DNA of 64,000 nucleotides from the NCBI GenBank assembly GCA_016584305.1, contig JACEEZ010011828.1, positions 1-64,000 on the forward strand, written 5' to 3'. Source of the DNA: Chionoecetes opilio (Eukaryota > Arthropoda > Malacostraca > Decapoda > Majidae). Within the stretch, counting starts at the first letter, position 1; each line of letters opens with the position of its first letter. The notes under the pieces are model-generated. The model ran no database searches. It had not been told where the DNA came from and saw nothing but the letters and a program-made list of their open reading frames with translations. Positions 42,526 to 54,949 of the stretch are shown here, piece after piece. A program made the translations under genes and the position numbers.

Positions 42526-43302
42526 TGAATTTACAATGAACCGGGTTTCCATGGCAAAAAAATTTCCTGTTTCCATTTTTGGGGCCTGAAAAGGGAAAAT
42601 TTTAAGGAAACGAAAATCTAAGGAAACCAAAGGAAATTCATTTTTTGGACATGTTAAAATTTGTGTTATTTAAAATGTTTTTTACAAATGTATTAAATAA
42701 AATTTGATGTATTTAGTATTTAGTTTTAAATATATTCGAAAATTGTATTTAGTATTTAGTATTTAAATCTTTTCTCCCAGTATTTATAGATATTTAGTAT
42801 TTAAAACTTTAAATGTATTTGTGCCAGCTTGCAGGTTTTTACATGGTGGGGCAGCCGTGCCCTGTGTTCGGAGGGAGTAATGGCCCCGCAGTTGGGGGTT
42901 GGCAGTGAGGTGTGACTTTCAAAAATGTACCGGGTTTTAAAGGTTTCTCGCAGATTGCCTTAGAAAACAGTTTTTCCCCACGCAAAGTACATCCTTTTTC
43001 TGCAGGTCCCCTTATGATACGCAAAAACCTTTTCTCTGCTCTTCATCATTGGACGTGCGGGAAAAATGAGACAATGCTTTAAAAGACAAGTTAAATTGTC
43101 TACAAATATAAAGAGATGCGACAAAAGTTAGAAAAAAACGGGGTTTTAAAAATTTACCCCTGTGTCTATTTCATGCGGTTTTTTCCCATAGAATGTTTTA
43201 AAAGTACAGTAAAACCCTTATAACCGGCACGAAGGGGTTTGGCCCCCCTTCCCGAGTTATTCAATGTCCCGATTTTATTCAATTCCCTCCTCTGTTTGGG
43301 TT

Positions 43303-43357
43303 ATAAAAAAAAAAAAAAATAAAAAAAAAAAAAAATAAAAAAAAAAAAAAAAAAAAA
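43303..43357 (+). repeat. Poly(A) tract
   Basis: A-rich run broken by single T residues. Confidence 0.9.
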
Positions 43358-43478
43358 TGAAGGGTAGAATGTGTGGTTTTGATATAAAACTCAGCAAAAA
43401 TGCACACAGGGGACGCACCTATCCATCCTTGCCAGACTTTCATTTTTTCCTGCGGGTTTCAGACCTTAAATTTTCTTC

Positions 43479-43957
43479 CCCTTCCTGCTGGAACACTTTT
43501 GGTGATGGACTGAATCTTGATATACAGTACTTATGATGTAACCCCAAAACACGAAAATAGGGGGGCAAATTAAGCAAAGATCAGGAACCAGTGCTAGGCT
43601 GAGCCGTGTTTTGTCGTCCAACCACCGTCTTGGATACGATCCCAACCAAAACATTTGCTGAAATGTGTTTTATACTACTTGTGATATTTTTTGCAATTTT
43701 TTGCTTTGATTATTATTTCGGCTCCTACCAAGCTTTTTTGTTTTTTGAAGCAGAAACCAATCCTTTTTCAATTTCGAAAAAAAAGGAATTGTATCCAAGA
43801 CGGTGCTTTGACGACAAAAAACACGGTCGAGCGACACCCCACACGTGGTTCCGACCTTTGCTTACTTTGCCCCATTTTATGTTTTGGGATTACATCATAC
43901 AGTACTGTTTTAAGATGTCAGCTCACAGAAAGGGGTTTTCCCCGCGGGAAAGGGGAA
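43479..43957. mobile_element. Fold-back element, ~170-bp arms
   Basis: Left arm 43,479-43,648 and right arm 43,788-43,957 are imperfect reverse complements (ACCACCGTCTTGGATACGAT against TGTATCCAAGACGGTGCTTT; GGGGCAAATTAAGCAAAGAT against CCTTTGCTTACTTTGCCCC), spacer ~139 bp. A pogo-like terminus (ACAGTAAAACCCTTATAACC) lies upstream at about 43,206, so it may belong to a larger Tc1/mariner-like remnant. Confidence 0.6.
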
Positions 43958-44361
43958 TGAAATTGAAGAGCCTGAGCTTGCAGGAAAAATCAAAAGGACA
44001 AAAAAACGACTTTATGCGATGACGATTGCGAGGAAGCGAAGAATTCAGTTATAACATATATGCCAAGTACTTATTTTTTTCCAAATTCTGTTTACTGTTC
44101 AAGAAGAGGGGTTTTGGGGAGATATGCCGAGTGAAAACCATGAGATGCAGTTTGGGGGGGGGTAGCAGAGGGGTTTGCGTCACCGAGTGGCTTCTCGAAG
44201 ACCCGATTCGTCCCGAGTGAGACCCATAAATCCACTTGAAATCTTTTTTGCACAGTCGAGTGGCCTAAGAACACCACAGCCCCGTCATTAACCTAAACCC
44301 CGACTGTGAATGCATGGGAGGACACAGGGGGGCGGGATGAGCCTCTAACACAGGCGTCATA

Positions 44362-44536
44362 TAAAAATCCTGCCTGCGCCACCCCGGGCGAGGGCCAACC
44401 ACACAGCCCCCGAGTTGGGCCCCCAGGGCCTATCATTTCCCCCCCTGGGGCTCCTGCCCACATGTGCTATGGGCAAGGTGTGTGTGTGTGTGTGTGTGTG
44501 GGTGTGGGTTGGGTGGGTGGGTGGGGGTGTGTGTTG

Positions 44537-44589
<53 letters not shown>

Positions 44590-44590
44590 A
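44362..44590 (+). mobile_element. A-tailed SINE-like repeat
   Basis: GCCAACCACACAGCCCCCGA, CCCAGGGCCTATCATTTCC, GGGGCTCCTGCCCACATG, GCTATGGGCA, then a GT tract and 45 bp of poly(A). The same body lies at 54,950-55,080. Confidence 0.55.
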
Positions 44591-44989
44591 TTTGTCTTTG
44601 CCATGCCCAGTTATATCAAATTCCGAGTTTTTCATGCGAGTTTAAGGGGGTTTTTTTATCCCGGAAAAATGAAAAGGTTAATAGTGTGAAAATTCCCCTA
44701 AAATGAAGGAATTAATACAATAAGGGGAGAAATTTGCCCCAAAAAGGGGGGGACTATGTCATTATGGCAAAATCAAAAGGAACAAAAACCGAGGAAATAG
44801 TTATAGATAAAACACCCTGGAGAATTAAAAAACAGTTGGGTTTTTAACCTGAAAAAAGTAAACATTGAGGCAAATACAGGAGTCCCCTACTACGTACGTT
44901 CGTGGGGTTTGTACTGAACTGCAATGTACAAATTATCCCCATTACTCTTGTCACTATAAACACTGCACACACACCATGTCAAAAAAAAC

Positions 44990-45325
44990 AAAAGTACACT
45001 ACAGCTTAAAGCCCAATATTACTTTTCTCATCATGCCATATTTTATCAGCTTAAATGGGGCTATACAGTTTTAGCCCAAATTACTCAACAGTGCCTATAT
45101 TGTATCAGCTTAAATGGTCTATACAGCTTATACCCCAATTTACTCAAAAGTGCCTATATTTATCAGCTTAAAAGGTTTTTACGTTATAGCCCAATATTTC
45201 TCATCCCGTGCTATATTTTATCAGCTTAAATGGTCTATACAGCTTATACCCCAAAATTACTCAAAAAGGCCCATATTGTATCACTTAAATGGGCTATACA
45301 GCTTATACCCCAATATTCCGTTAAA
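44990..45325 (+). repeat. 58-bp tandem repeat (second, unrelated family)
   Basis: Five to six units of TATCAGCTTAAATGGTCTAT, then ACAGCTTATACCCCAATTTA, then CTCAAAAGTGCCTATATT; unit starts 45,103 and 45,161 are 58 bp apart. Unrelated in sequence to the ZNF-border satellite. Confidence 0.85.
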
Positions 45326-45670
45326 TTCCCAAAAACGCCGTCGGAAGCAAAAAAAAAAAGTCGGGTGGAAGAATTCTCAAAAAACCAAAAAATATTTTTT
45401 TTTTTTTTTTTAAACCTAAAAATATTCAAAGCGATCTTTAAAAAACGATTGATGTAACGCTTTTTGGGCCTTGTAGTGTTGTTGGTTACGTCTGTCTCAC
45501 ACTACGTAGATAAGTCCTTTTCAAAAAACCCAAAAAACTCCCTAAAGTAACACTCGAAATTGTAACATGGAGATCAATTCTTTTTACCTTTCCAAATAAC
45601 TTTTAACATCCGTAACACTTTAAAATCTTTGTAAAACCATTTTCCTCCCTTAGTAACACACCTAAAACTT

Positions 45671-45875
45671 TTAACCCCCTTTGGGGCCCGTGCATAATTG
45701 CCATGGTAATTTTTGTACCATTGACGATTTTTGGTGACATAACAAGTTTTTTTAGCTATGACCCGTTTTGTATCCTTGTCCACAACTACTGTTATATTCA
45801 GTGACTTTTTGTTTTTTTTGGTAAAACCCGATGATTTTATATAGCAAAGGAAAGATCTGGGCGTGAAGGGGTTAA
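45671..45875 (+). mobile_element. TTAA-flanked MITE, full copy (smeared)
   Basis: TTAA at 45,671-45,674 and 45,872-45,875; right end ATCTGGGCGTGAAGGGG. Confidence 0.7.
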
Positions 45876-45879
45876 CACC

Positions 45880-46630
45880 GATTGGTGACACAAAAGTATG
45901 GCGTTTTTTTCCTTGCCTTTTGAGTAAAGGGTTTTTTAAAGAAAAAAAAACACATCACCAGGGGTTCCGTAACACACCCCCCAGCATAACACATGCCCCA
46001 TAACACATTGAAGCCCGTTTTAGTAAAACAAAAATTGGAAAAAATGCGTGAAATTTGTTTTTTTTTTCAATTTTTCATATTTTTAATTTTAGAAATTTTT
46101 TGACCACTTTTTTTTTTTTCAAATTTTTTACATTTTTCTAAGGTCAAATTTTTTTGTGTTTTTTTATATTTATTTTTTATTTTTTATTTTTACTCTTCGT
46201 CTTTTTTTCTTTAATAATAATAATAATAATAATTAAAAAATAATAATATAATAATAATAATAATAAAATAATATTAATAATTTTCTCGCTTAAATTTTAA
46301 TTGTAACCTTTTTTTTATGTAAATAATTTTTAAAAAAAATTTTTTTTTTTATTTTAACATCTAAAATTCGAATAATTTTTAGTTTCACCCAACCAACGAT
46401 TTTTCATGCACCTTTTGTTTTTTGGTGGTTTTTATGTGTTTTGAATGAATCTGCAACCGTTTCTGTCGCAATTATTTTTAATTTTTTTTTTTTTTTGGTA
46501 GGTAAAGGTTAGGTTAGGTAGGTAAAGGGTTTGGGTTTGGTAAAGGTTAGGTTAGGTTTAGGCTCTTTTTTTTTTCTTTTTTTTGTCATTTTTGCATAAA
46601 AAAAAGAAAAGAAATTGCAAAAAGAAACGG
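45880..46630. other. A/T-rich sequence and (AAT)n, no gene
   Basis: T-rich runs, an ATAATAATAATAATAAT tract (about 46,215-46,265) and GGTTAGGTTAGG-like runs (about 46,507-46,560). No coding signal. Confidence 0.6.
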
Positions 46631-46639
46631 TTAGCAGGG

Positions 46640-46804
46640 ACCATTAGACGATTTTTTGTGACTATAACAAGTTTTTTTAGTATGACCTGTTTAGTTCCTT
46701 TTCCACTAAATCATGTGGATATTCAGTCACTTTTCGTTTTTTTATGGCCACAACAGACAATTTTATATAGCAAAGGGAAAAATCTGGGCGTGAAGGGGGT
46801 TTAA
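46640..46804 (+). mobile_element. TTAA MITE, 5'-truncated
   Basis: Begins in mid-element (CCATTAGACGATTTTTTGTG) and keeps the right end ATCTGGGCGTGAAGGGG plus TTAA. Confidence 0.65.
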
Positions 46805-46849
46805 AACATACTTAATATTACTAATTTGACCGTACTGACTTAAGGGTGG

Positions 46850-47360
46850 TGCTTAGGGTGATTTTCGGCGGGGCTTACGCTAGGAGCAGGGCCGGATTAT
46901 CCTATAGGCTAGTATAGGCTGCAGCCTAGGGGGCCCCAAATTGGGGCCCCAAACCCGAGGTCCTGCTAAAAGATTTCCCTATATATATTTTTTGAAAAAT
47001 TATATTTTGCATTGCTGAATTCATTTAACTTAAAAATAAAATTACAAATAATTAGATAAGGGCCCCCGTTTGAGGCCCCTTTTTTTGAGATAAAGGGGTC
47101 TGTTTGAGGTTTATTTGAGATAAAGGGCCCCTGTTTGGGACCCCAGCTGTAAATCATGGGGCCCATCCATGTGGTTTTTTCATCGTGTAAACCAAATAAA
47201 ACCCCTATTTGTGAAAAGTAGCGTATAGATTGTTTTTTTAGCCACTTTTTTTGTTTTATAATGTAAAAAAAAAATTGGGGGCGGGCGAGTTGAGGGGGGC
47301 TCCTTGAGGGGGCCCCCAATATAATTCCCGGGGGCCCCCAAAAGGTCATAACCGGCCCTG
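46850..47360. other. Unclassified repeat-like sequence
   Basis: GGGCCGGATTATCCTATAGG near 46,888 and the inverse of its core, CATAACCGGCCCTGG near 47,346, suggest an element with inverted ends (GGGCCGG). The inside is A/T-rich with repeated GGGGCCC blocks. Weak. Confidence 0.35.
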
Positions 47361-47469
47361 GCTAGGGGCTAAGGGGGGGCTATTTTTTGGACAGTGGTTT
47401 ATGAGAACGTAACGCGAGAAATACTGTATAGTTGCGGAAAAATGCGTACTGCGAGCTGTGCCCCTCATG

Positions 47470-48260
47470 CTCTCTGTGGGGGGGGGGGGGGGGGTTTGAG
47501 TTAGTTACAGAGGAAAGAGAGGTGTGTGTTGGGTGAGAGAATAAAAATGTTGGGTTAGGAAGAGAGTGTTTAAAATTAGTTAGGAGAGAGTGTGTTATTA
47601 GTTAGAGCGAGAGATTGGGTTTGTTTGAAGAGAGAGAGAAGAGGGTGATAATTAGTTAAAAGAGAGAGGTGATAGAATTGTTAGAAAAGAGAGAGAGGGT
47701 GATAGAATTGTTTGAGAGAGAGGGGAGAGAGAGAGGAGAGAGAGAGAGAGAGAGAGAGGAGAGGAAAAGGAGAGAGAGAGAGAAGAGAGGGGGGAGGGGG
47801 AGGAGAGAGAGGGGAGAGAGAAGAAGAGAGGGGGGAGGAAAAAAAAAGGGGGGGAGGGGGGGGGGAGGGGAGGGAGGGAGGGGAGGGGGGAGGGGGAAAA
47901 GGGGGGAGGGGGGGGGGGGGAGGGAGGGGGGAGAGGGGGAGGGAGGGAGGGGGAGGAGAGAGGGAGGAGAGGAGAGGGTGTTGAGTTAGTTAAGAGAGAG
48001 AGAGAGAGGTGTTTGGGTGAGAGAATAAAATGTGTGGGGTTTGAGAGAGAGAGAGAGGGGTGTTAGAATTAGTTAGAGAGAGAGTGTTAGTTGTTAGTTA
48101 GTTAAGAGAGAGAGTTTTAGAATTAGGAGAGAAGAGAGAGAGAGAGAAAGAGGAGAGAAGAGAAGAGAAGGGGGAGAGGAGAGAGGAGAGAGAGAGAGAG
48201 GAGAGAGAGGAGAAGAGGAGAGAGAAGAGAGAGAGAGAGAGGAGAGTGTGGAGGAGAAGA
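47470..48260. repeat. Long GA-rich low-complexity tract
   Basis: GAGAGAGAGAGGAGAG-type and GGGGGAGGGG runs over ~800 bp; Glu/Arg/Gly-rich open frames here are artefacts. Confidence 0.9.
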
Positions 48261-48799
48261 GAGAAAATGGGGGGGTTTATTTTACATGGGGGGAAATTCC
48301 TACAAATTGACATTGGGTTTTTGTTTCCCCCATTGGTTCTAGGAAAAAATTTCCCCTATGAACTTCCGTCGCAAATCATTTTTGGAGTAAAGACATGTTG
48401 TTTATAGGGAGGCGAGAGAGGTGTTTTGTCCGCCACATCTTCTTCCTCTTGTGACCTGCATATCTCTGTTCTTCCCCTTTCCCCGGACACTTGTAATGAA
48501 TTTTGGGTTTTGTTTGGAGGTTAAAGGGGGTTTGGTTAGGTTAGGTTAGTGGTCTAAAGGGGGGGTTAGGTTAGTTTAAATTTTTTATCGCCTAACACTC
48601 TTCCCATTAAAAACGTTTATATCTCCGAAGTAATATTTGTGACGAAAGTTCAAGGGAAGTTTCTTTGAATCCAATAAGGAACAGAAAAAACACTCCCAAA
48701 TGTGTAGGTAATTGCGGGCCCTTTTGTACAAAATTAATAGGGGGGGAAAGGACTTAAATTTTTCCAATGTGGACTGTTAGGGCCAGGGTGTTGGTTTTT

Positions 48800-49030
48800 G
48801 TGCGGTAGGGTATTGTGTGGGGTGGTAGGGGGGTGTGGTAGAGGCTGATTGTAGGGTGTAGGGAGTGCGGGGAGGGTATTGTGGTGGTGGTAGGGGGGTG
48901 GTAAGGCTGTTGGTAGGGTGTGGTTTGGGCGGAGGGTATTGTGGTGTGTGGTAGGGTGGGGGGGGGTTTTGGGGTGTGAGTTAAATTTGGGAGGTGGTGG
49001 GTAATGTGGGGGTGGGGGGTGGTTAATGTG
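48800..49030. repeat. G/T-rich minisatellite
   Basis: About four ~60-66-bp units marked by GGGTATTGTG and GGTAGGGTGTGG. Confidence 0.75.
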
Positions 49031-49369
49031 GTAAGGGTAGTTTAGTACCACCCCACCACCTTAAAAGCTAATACCCTTTATAAAACATTCATTTTTAAAC
49101 CACCCGTCTTATATACCTGAGCCCCATTATCCTTTACCATTTAATTATCCCTAAAAGAGGCAAATAGTACCAGGGAGTGCCACCAGGACTAATATAAATT
49201 CCATCCCATATGTGGGCACAAAGAAGAAATATTTTACCGTGTACATAAAATTTTAAGTGATTCTTTTTACGGCCAAAAGACAGAAAAACAAAGTTTTTGG
49301 CCTATATAGTGGAAGAAGGGGGTCATAAAAATTTCAAACAGCGGGCCTTTAACAAATGTAAACAAAGAA

Positions 49370-49640
49370 TACCCCTGCACTAAAAAACCCTGACTAAAAA
49401 AACCCGCACTAAAAAGCCCCTGCCAAAAAACCCCCGCCTAAAAAATCCTGCACTAAAAAGTCCTTTTCCCCAAAAAATCCGCACTAAAAAGCCCCCGCAC
49501 TAAAAAGCCCTGCACTAAAAAATCCTGCACTAAAAAAACCCGCCAAAACCCCCAACAAAAACCCTGCAAAAAAGCCCTGCACTAAAAAGCCCTGACTAAA
49601 AAGCCCTGCACTAAAAAGCCCTCACTAAAAAGCCCAGATA
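49370..49640 (+). repeat. 15-bp tandem repeat
   Basis: About 18 units of CTGCACTAAAAAGCC, period 15 bp, with small length errors. Confidence 0.9.
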
Positions 49641-50018
49641 ACCTACTCTCGGAGACATACTTTAAATATCCCCTGAAAAATCCCATGATAGACAAAAACA
49701 TACCCCAAGGCCATGACACCAATCCCAAGATCTTGTGAAAAATCCCAAAGGAGTTGGCGTCCTTGCTTGTGACCTTCTAGCTGATGACGCAATACTTTCG
49801 GCTCTTTCAATTCTCCTTTCATCCTTTTCAGCCATTAATACACCACTAATATTCCAAATAATAATAATATGGCCATATAAAAATAGTTTTAATATATCTG
49901 TGTCATTAACTAAGCGTGCCTTAAAATCATGTTTTTTAGGGAGTTTTTTTTTATGGGGCGACGGGAAAATTGAAACCAAATGTTGACATCAACAAAATAC
50001 TGTTGTCATGCAACGTTG

Positions 50019-50289
50019 TAACCGTACATAAACACTATAGTCGCCAGTCCACTCGCCACTGCACTAATGTCGCCAGGCACAATATATTTACGAATTTTAG
50101 CATTACTATTACAGCCTTAATATGTGTCACTGAAGATGACTGCATCAGTAACTTTAATAGTACATCACACTACGTAGCCTACATGTCGTCAGGTTCACAT
50201 AAAAGTCTGAGTGATGACTTCGTGTATATATTGTCCTGCGACTTAGTCGCAGTGGCGAGTGACTGGCGGCTATAGTGTTAGCTACGGTA
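50019..50289. mobile_element. Fold-back MITE
   Basis: Left AACACTATAGTCGCCAGTCC, right GTGGCGAGTGACTGGCGGCT and ATAGTGTTAGCTACGGTA; same family as 38,219-38,480. Confidence 0.75.
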
Positions 50290-50574
50290 GGACTTGTATG
50301 GGATCACTGAAGTTTTGTCTATTTTAGTTTCGTTTTTTATATATATAAGAGATTGTATTTGCTACATGTTTTTAAGATTGGTGACATTTGATTAGTGTAG
50401 TATTATTAAAAGTTTGTTGGTTTGGTGCTGTTTATTGTTTGTTGATGAGTACATTTATTTGTAAAGACTGTTTTGTTTTGTGTTGCAGTTTAGGTCTGGC
50501 TGCTTGGTGAGGAATTATTGCACCGCTGTTTCTGGCAGATGGTGGGTTGGCAGTGCTACATAAGAACATATGTA

Positions 50575-50940
50575 ATATAAGGAAGCTACAATCCGGCTGG
50601 AGACCTACACGAGGTAGTTCCATGTCTACTTAACACTACCTACATCCACCTTTCATCCCCATCCCATACCACCTGGTCCAGCCTCCTTTTAAAGCTCCCT
50701 AATGACTCCCCACTAACTACCTGTCTACTGAGTCCATGCCAATCATTCACCACCTCTATATTGATGAACTCATTGCTCCCTATGTTCATTAATAACCCAT
50801 ACTTTTTTCCAGCTTGAAATCCGTGACTTGTCTCTCCCTTCTTACTAACCTCTTAAGAACTTTTCCACATCGCCCTTATTGTATCCCTTGATCCACTTAA
50901 AAACTCATATCAGATCGTGTTGTGAAGTTGTACTAATGTG
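50575..50940 (-). mobile_element. CR1/L2-like LINE 3' fragment
   Basis: Contains the shared blocks AAGGAAGCTACAATCCGG, TACATCCACCTTTCATCCCC and CCAATCATTCACCACCTC; continues 5' to about 50,940, further than the 18.1-kb copy. On the minus strand it retains the RT C-terminus region with indels. Confidence 0.7.
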
Positions 50941-51016
50941 TCATGCGTTTTATTACTCATATTTTGATTGTGTTGACGTAACATGTACAGTTTGTGGTTG
51001 CAACTTGGGTATTATT

Positions 51017-51610
51017 CTAGTGTTTGGCCATACTCCCCCTCTCCCACAAAACAAGACTGAGCAATGCGGGCTTAAGGCCCCGCTCAACATGCTACCAACA
51101 TCATAGTTTGTGAGTTAGGGCTGTTGTGAAAAACATTCCCCTACATCCAGGGAACATTCATTGTATTTCTTCTGCAGTCCAGAGCACTGTGCACCTGACG
51201 ATCCTCACAAATGATGACCCCAGTGTCGAGAACCCCCTCCAACCCCCCCCAACCAAAACACCCGCTAGGAGGTTAGCTTAAACGTTAGGGGTAGGTTACT
51301 ACGTATTTGGTAGGTTAGGTTAGATTTGGTTTGGTTAGATGTGGGTAGGTTAGGTTAGATTTGGTTAGGTTAGGTTACGGTGGATCGAGCCACCACCGCT
51401 CGGTTAGGGTTATTTGGTTATGGCAAATTTCTCTAGATATAGGCAATTACCCTAGATCTAAGGGAATTTAACCCCCACCTATCAGACAACTCTTCTTAAA
51501 TTACGTGTTTCCGAAGCATATTTTGTTCCTCGCCCTAACCCCCGCTATTCCCCACCGGTTCCCCCCAAGCTTGTTTGGGTGAAAGTGGGAGAGAGTGGGC
51601 AAACACTAGA
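51017..51610. mobile_element. TTAGG-rich element with terminal inverted repeats
   Basis: Left end CTAGTGTTTGGCCATACTCC, right end GAGTGGGCAAACACTAG: inverted ends of at least 15 bp, extending in weaker form over ~50 bp (ACAAAACAAGACTGAG against CAAGCTTGTTTGGGTG). The interior has GGTTAGGTTAGATTTGG runs and CCCTAGATCTAAGGG. No coding sequence. Best copy of the family (also 40,525, 56,430, 57,322, and partial copies at 10,940 and 19,605). Confidence 0.75.
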
Positions 51611-52960
51611 AATTTCTCCTTCAGTATTTCTCAAGGTATCCTCTAGTACATATTTCTCATGTTTGTTCCTTCTCAGGTCTTTGTTTTGGGTGGTACATAG
51701 GTCGCCACTATACAAGTCATGTGGTTTCCTCTAGTTTGTGACTGTCTATTGGTACATACTCACTACTTGCTCTCTTCCTTCCTTCTCCATACTCCACTTT
51801 GTTTACTACTTTCACTCTTATATTCTTGTGCTTATCATAACTTCACCACTTCTGTCCCTTCTCCACATGTTAGTAAGTTTTAACTTATCACACTTGTCTT
51901 CTAGCATTTGTAGCCGGCCCCCCCCCTTTTTAAGGTTTGGTTACTTTATGACATTAATTCAGAGCTGGTTCCCCAACCCTGTCATTACGCGCCACCAACC
52001 ACAATAAGTGGGGAAAAAAATTATAAGATTACTGAAAATTGTCAGTACTAATTGGGTTGTAAAAGATAACAACTCGTTATCTTATTATCTTAGTATATTG
52101 TCACTTATACTTTCACCAGTATTACTTCCCAACGGTCTTATAACCTAAATCATATGAGATTATCTCTCAACTTAACCGAAAGTATACTTTAATCGCTAAC
52201 AACATCGACACGACGTCAACTCTCAGCATCGTGCACTCACAAACGTACTCTTTAACTCCTTTTAACTCTAAATCTTAACTTATCTCTCCCTTAACAAATA
52301 TGCTTAATGCTAAACAATCGACCCGACGCGATTATCAGCTCGTGCTCACGAACGTAATCCTATCTGAGTTCTAACCTAATCATTACTAAGTTCCCTGTCA
52401 CTGATTTGGAAAAACTACAAAACGACAAGAAATCAAGTATCAATCCCACATACTTCCAGTTATAAGACCAATCCTTAGCTGTATCCCTGGTGTTCAAACA
52501 GAGGCGTTCACTAGGTGTCCCCCCACCTGCTCCTTACCAGCCGTTTTTCCACTGCTCACTTGAGAACCCTTATCCAGCTGTTCTTTCCACTGCTAACCTT
52601 GAACCTTAACCAGGTTTGAAAAACCCACCTCCACGCACGTCTCTCCCACTGTGCCACGTGGAAACGACCCCTAAGACCACTAATATGGCCACTCTCCCTC
52701 CTTCCGTGCCTGGCCAGCTGACGTCGCAGCTACCGTCGGTACAAAAATTATCCCAATAATATTTTTATATGTGTATTCGACTGAGTGGAGGAAAATTCAT
52801 TCCCATTTCATTACTTCGAACATTTGATATATTACTTTAATCCCCCTCACCCATATCAACTAACCTCTTCGCCGTCATTGAGTCAAAAGTTTTAGCCCAT
52901 TTTCCCGCGTTACACATTATGAGTCCCTGTTAGACACACCACGCTGGATCTTTATTTTAA
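51611..52960. other. Unclassified sequence, no gene
   Basis: Mixed A/T-rich DNA. Two related blocks (GACACGACGTCAACTCTCAG near 52,208 and GACCCGACGCGATTATCAGC near 52,320) suggest a ~112-bp diverged repeat. Nothing coding. Confidence 0.45.
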
Positions 52961-52999
52961 TCAATTCTCCTCCGTTCCAGGCACTCTTGGTATCATCAC

Positions 53000-54165
53000 A
53001 TCTGTGTTCACGTGTAACATCGTCAGTCGCCAGCCCGTCGCGTGTGGTGGCCAGAGTGTTACTGCGGGGGAGGCTGTGGGGCCGGGCAGCAGCATGACAG
53101 TGGCCGGGAGCAACAGGATCACGTCTGCCTCAGGGGTGGGGGAGCGCACAGGGGTGATGGCAAGAATCACCTGGAGGCAGGCAGCTCAGCCACAATGCAC
53201 ACAATGACGCTAGAAGTGCCAGCAGTGGGATCAAACACATTCAAATGCAAGAGTAAGCTTGAGAAACAATTCCTTGTGACGCACAGTGGTGTTAGAACCA
53301 TGATGTTTAGGTGTAGGAAAAGATTTGCTTAGAAAGAGTCACCTCACCACACATCACCCTGACTACACATTGAATTTTCATATTATGAAATGTTTCGAGG
53401 GGGTTGGAAAAAAGATTGCTACAACAGAGTCGCCTCACGAACACACCCTGACACACAGTGGGTGATACGATTATGAATGTTTAGAGTGTGGGAAAAATTT
53501 ACTACAGGAATAGAGTACACCTCACCAAACACACCCTGACACACAGTGGTGTTAAGAATTATGAATGTTTAGAGCTTGTGGGTGGGGACATTAAATTCTG
53601 CTAGAAAGGGGTGAACTCACCTACAACACACCTAGACACACAGTGGTTTAAAATTTCGAATGTTTAGAGTGGGGAAAAGATGTACTACAAATAGTGACCT
53701 CACCAACACCCCTGACACACAGTGGTGTTCATAATTATGAATGTTTAGAGTGTTTGGGAAACGATTTACTACAAAGAGTCCACCTCACCGAACACACCCT
53801 GACACACAGTGGTGTTAAGAACCGCATAACATGCTAAGGTGTGGAAAATATTTTGCTAGACAGGGTGAACTCACCAACACACACCCTGACACACAGTGGT
53901 GTTACGATTATGAATGATTTACGAGTGTGGGAAAAATATTTTGCTAACAAATAGTCACCTCACCAAACACACCCTGACACCACTGGTGTTAAGATCATGA
54001 ATGCCTAGAGTGTGGGAAAAAGGTTTTATACCCGTTCTTACCTCACCAAACCACACCTTTTAGACACACTGGCTTGCGGGAGTTCAAGTGTGAATTTGAT
54101 AGCAAGTGTTTCAAGACAAAGCCCTGATATTGCCAAGCACATGAAAGATCCAACTTTATGTGAGG
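53000..54165 (+). pseudogene. C2H2 zinc-finger gene, many indels
   Basis: Leader homologous to the other loci: GTCGCGTGTGGTGGCCAGAG, GGGGCCGGGCAGCAGCATGA, CAAGAATCACCTGGAGGCAG and CAGCTCAGCCACAATGCACA (about 53,036-53,203). About ten ~84-bp finger units follow (about 53,290-54,060), each with GAATGTTTAGAGTGTGGG- and ACACACAGTGGTGTTA-like blocks, then the last finger (TTCAAGTGTGAATTTGATAG, about 54,083). Several units contain one-base insertions, so no frame spans more than about one finger. The 3' flank (GTACCCGTGCCTCTGGGAG, TGTTACATGTGTGGATGGCA) resembles the start of the minisatellite at 22.73 kb but is single copy. Gene or pseudogene cannot be decided from this sequence quality. Confidence 0.75.
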
Positions 54166-54949
54166 TTGGTGTGGTTTGTTGGACAATGTGGTTTTGTACC
54201 CGTGCCTCTGGGAGTGGTGTCCTGTGTGTCAATGGGTCGATGGTCGTGGTGTGGGTGGCAGTGTTACATGTGTGGATGGCAGCCGTGCCCTTAGTGTTCT
54301 GTGAGGGAGTAAATGGCCCCAGGTTGTGTGGTTGGCAGTGCAGGTGTGACTTTCAATAAATGTTCCGGGTTTTTAAAGGTTTCTCTGCTGTTTGCCTTAA
54401 AAAAGTCTTTCCCAAACGCATAAGTTACACTCCATTTCCTGCAGGTCACATATATGTACAACTATTCGCCGACTTATCGATACAACCTACGCAACAACTG
54501 ACCGACTTTACGACCGCGGTAAAATTTGACAATTGCGGTATTTTTTTACTCATTTTGTTGTGTGCCTATAGCGCCTTAGGCAGTGTGAACTACTAAGGCC
54601 ACGAATGGTAGGAAAATACCCTGGGAGCTACTTGCTGGCCCTCTCAAGTGATCGAGGTGATCGATGGGTCTTGGCCCTCTGCCCGTGGTCGGCAGGATTG
54701 TTTATAGTGACCCCTGTTGATTAAGAGGCTCATGCCGCCCCCCTGTGTTCCTCCCATTGCAACCTCGCAATCCAAGGTAAGAGTTAATGGTCCCATTGGG
54801 TTAGGCCCGGTAATAGGGACGTGATGCAGAAAGAGTATTTGTTCTCATCGGATCGAACTCTGGTGTAGATGGTTATAACAATAATGACATGAAACTGTTG
54901 ATCAAATAGTGACTGTGAAAGAGGATTATAATATTCACCATTATTTTAT

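Larger units (their letters stand above)
39240..49700. other. Homopolymer-smeared low-quality zone
   Basis: From ~39,240 the text again shows motifs turned into runs (CCCC, AAAA, TTTT, GGGG), as in 1.74-11.71 kb. Coordinates and frames of features in this zone are approximate. Confidence 0.6.

Noticed and set aside
47669..47989. Arg/Glu/Gly-rich 90-106-codon open frames
   Set aside because: Low-complexity GA tract.
51290..51370. True telomere
   Set aside because: TTAGG runs are short, degenerate, and inside an element with inverted ends far from any contig end.
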